Source: Spirochaetaceae bacterium (GTDB lineage Bacteria > Spirochaetota > Spirochaetia > Treponematales > Breznakiellaceae). Taken from it: a stretch of 6,400 nt of DNA. The position numbers and the translations under genes are program-made. This document shows, in pieces, positions 5,205-6,400 of the stretch. Every line of letters starts with the position of its first letter. Positions within the stretch are counted from its first letter, which is position 1. The DNA lies in contig JAISDG010000041.1 in assembly GCA_031265015.1 (NCBI GenBank), forward strand, positions 1-6,400, read 5' to 3'. Below the pieces are notes generated by a model that saw nothing but the letters and a program-made list of their open reading frames with translations, made no database searches and was not told the DNA's origin.

Positions 5205-6400
5205 ATGCGATTCGGAATCAACACCCTGGACGATGTCGAGGTACAGGATAAAACGGTCCTTTGCCGGATCGATATTAACCAGCCGGTGGACAAGACTTCC
5301 GGTACGCTTAAGGACACCACCCGCATCGAGGCCTGTATCCCTACGCTGAAAGAACTTTCCGGCAAAGGGGCAAAGCTTGTGCTGCTGGCCCACCAGGGCA
5401 GCGACATTGAGTACAAGAATTTCTGGACCACCGAACCCCATGGAAAGGTACTGAGCGGGCTTTTGGGCAGGGAAGTACGGTTCATCGACGATGTCTGCGG
5501 TCCCGCGGCCCGGGAAGCGATCAAAGCCCTCAGGGGCGGCGAGATTCTGCTTCTGGACAACGTCCGCTTTGTGTCGGAAGAACAAACCCTTTTTGAAACC
5601 AGGCTGCTCCTTTCCCACGAGGACCAGGCCAGGACCCTCCTGGTACGGAAGCTCGCGCCCCTGGCGGACCTGTATGTCTGCGACGCCTTTGCCGCGGCCC
5701 ACCGGGATCAGCCTTCGCTCTGCGGATTCGAGCAGCTTCTCCCCAGCGCCATGGGCCGGCTCTTTGAAGAAGAGTTCTGTGTCGTTTCAGGGCTCATGGA
5801 AAAACCCGGCCGGCCCTGCGTCTTTGTATTGGGGGGGGCGAAGATAGGCGACGCCTTCCTGATGATGAACGCCGTCCTGGGCGGCGGCGCCGCGGATCAG
5901 GTTTTGTCCGGCGGCCTGGTGGGGGAAGTGCTCCTGTGGGCGGCCGGGGGGGACGTCGGCGGAGGAACCCGGGCGTTCATCGAAAAAGAAGGGTACGGAA
6001 ATCTGGTGGATACCGCGAAGGAACTGCTGGCCAAATACGGGGAGAGGATCCTTATGCCCCGGGATTTTGCGGTGGTGGAAAGTACGGGCCGGGTTGAGTA
6101 TGACGCGGGAAACATTCCCCCGGAAGCGGCGGTTCTTGATATCGGGACCGGGACCGCCGGGCGCTACCAGGACATTATCCGCGGGGCAAAGACCGTCTTT
6201 GTTAACGGGCCCATGGGAGTCTTTGAGGAAGCGCCCACCGAACGGGGAACCAAAATGGTCTGGGACGCCCTGGGGGATACTCCGGCCTATACGGTCATCG
6301 GCGGCGGGGACAGCATTACGGCGGCAAAAAAGTACGGTAAAACCGGGGACATTAACTACATCTGTACCGGAGGAGGGGCGCTGATCCGCTTCCTGACCGG
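5205..6400 (+). CDS. Archaeal-type phosphoglycerate kinase homologue (3' end cut by window)
   Basis: An open frame of 398 complete codons runs to the window edge; roughly 10-20 residues are probably missing. It is a two-domain phosphoglycerate kinase homologue. The N-domain has RIDINQP (21-27), Arg40, DNVRF (118-122) and HRDQPS (166-171). The C-domain has GGAK (210-213, nucleotide-binding Lys213), NGPMGVFE (334-341), GGGDS (366-370) and TGGGA (388-392). The wording of several motifs (AHQG, the DAFAAAHRxQPSL segment, TGGGALIRFL) resembles archaeal Pgk rather than the common bacterial form with SHLGRP. The basic residue expected after HQG is Ser66 (HQGSD), while other substrate arginines (21, 40, 121, 167) are kept. 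A normal role would be ATP formation from 1,3-bisphosphoglycerate. In this operon it could serve triose phosphate from inositol, or act on another substrate. Pgk fold is near certain; exact substrate is not. Confidence 0.85.
   Translation, partial: MRFGINTLDDVEVQDKTVLCRIDINQPVDKTSGTLKDTTRIEACIPTLKELSGKGAKLVLLAHQGSDIEYKNFWTTEPHGKVLSGLLGREVRFIDDVCGPAAREAIKALRGGEILLLDNVRFVSEEQTLFETRLLLSHEDQARTLLVRKLAPLADLYVCDAFAAAHRDQPSLCGFEQLLPSAMGRLFEEEFCVVSGLMEKPGRPCVFVLGGAKIGDAFLMMNAVLGGGAADQVLSGGLVGEVLLWAAGGDVGGGTRAFIEKEGYGNLVDTAKELLAKYGERILMPRDFAVVESTGRVEYDAGNIPPEAAVLDIGTGTAGRYQDIIRGAKTVFVNGPMGVFEEAPTERGTKMVWDALGDTPAYTVIGGGDSITAAKKYGKTGDINYICTGGGALIRFLT

Overview
The window carries the first part of a myo-inositol (iol) catabolic operon read on the + strand. 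An AT-rich regulatory region of about 400 bases precedes it, and the first codons of a divergent gene sit at the left edge. The coding part is visibly GC-rich and the intergenic part AT-rich. Shine-Dalgarno sites are strong before every gene. The organism is a bacterium that uses inositol. The codon style and gene mix would fit a gut spirochaete of the Treponema type or another anaerobe, but this assignment is a low-confidence impression and nothing in the window proves it.

Layout: bases 1-28 are the start of a minus-strand gene (MKRALWVIV..., probably a signal peptide). Bases 29-423 are a divergent intergenic region. It contains a convincing minus-strand promoter, a + strand promoter just before iolG, and a possible second + promoter overlapping the minus one. 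Two near-identical LacI-type operators (shared core AAACGTTTTCA) lie just downstream of each main promoter's -10 box. Several CCGG-rich hairpins are also present, one followed by a T tract. The operon then runs iolG (424-1449), iolB (1450-2277), iolD (2341-4215), iolE (4232-5167) and a phosphoglycerate kinase homologue (5205 to beyond 6400), with gaps of 0, 63, 16 and 37 bases.

Pathway: IolG oxidises myo-inositol to scyllo-inosose. IolE dehydrates this to 3D-trihydroxycyclohexane-1,2-dione, IolD opens the ring to 5-deoxy-glucuronate, and IolB isomerises that to 2-deoxy-5-keto-gluconate. The next enzymes (kinase IolC, aldolase IolJ, malonate-semialdehyde dehydrogenase IolA) are not in the window. 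The divergent gene may encode a transport component, but only nine codons are visible.

The most unusual item is the last gene. Its motifs resemble archaeal phosphoglycerate kinases more than the usual bacterial enzyme, it is placed in an inositol operon, and it lacks the basic residue of the substrate-binding loop (HQGSD where HQGR/KP is expected). It may be a horizontally acquired second Pgk serving the triose phosphate made from inositol, or a kinase with changed substrate.
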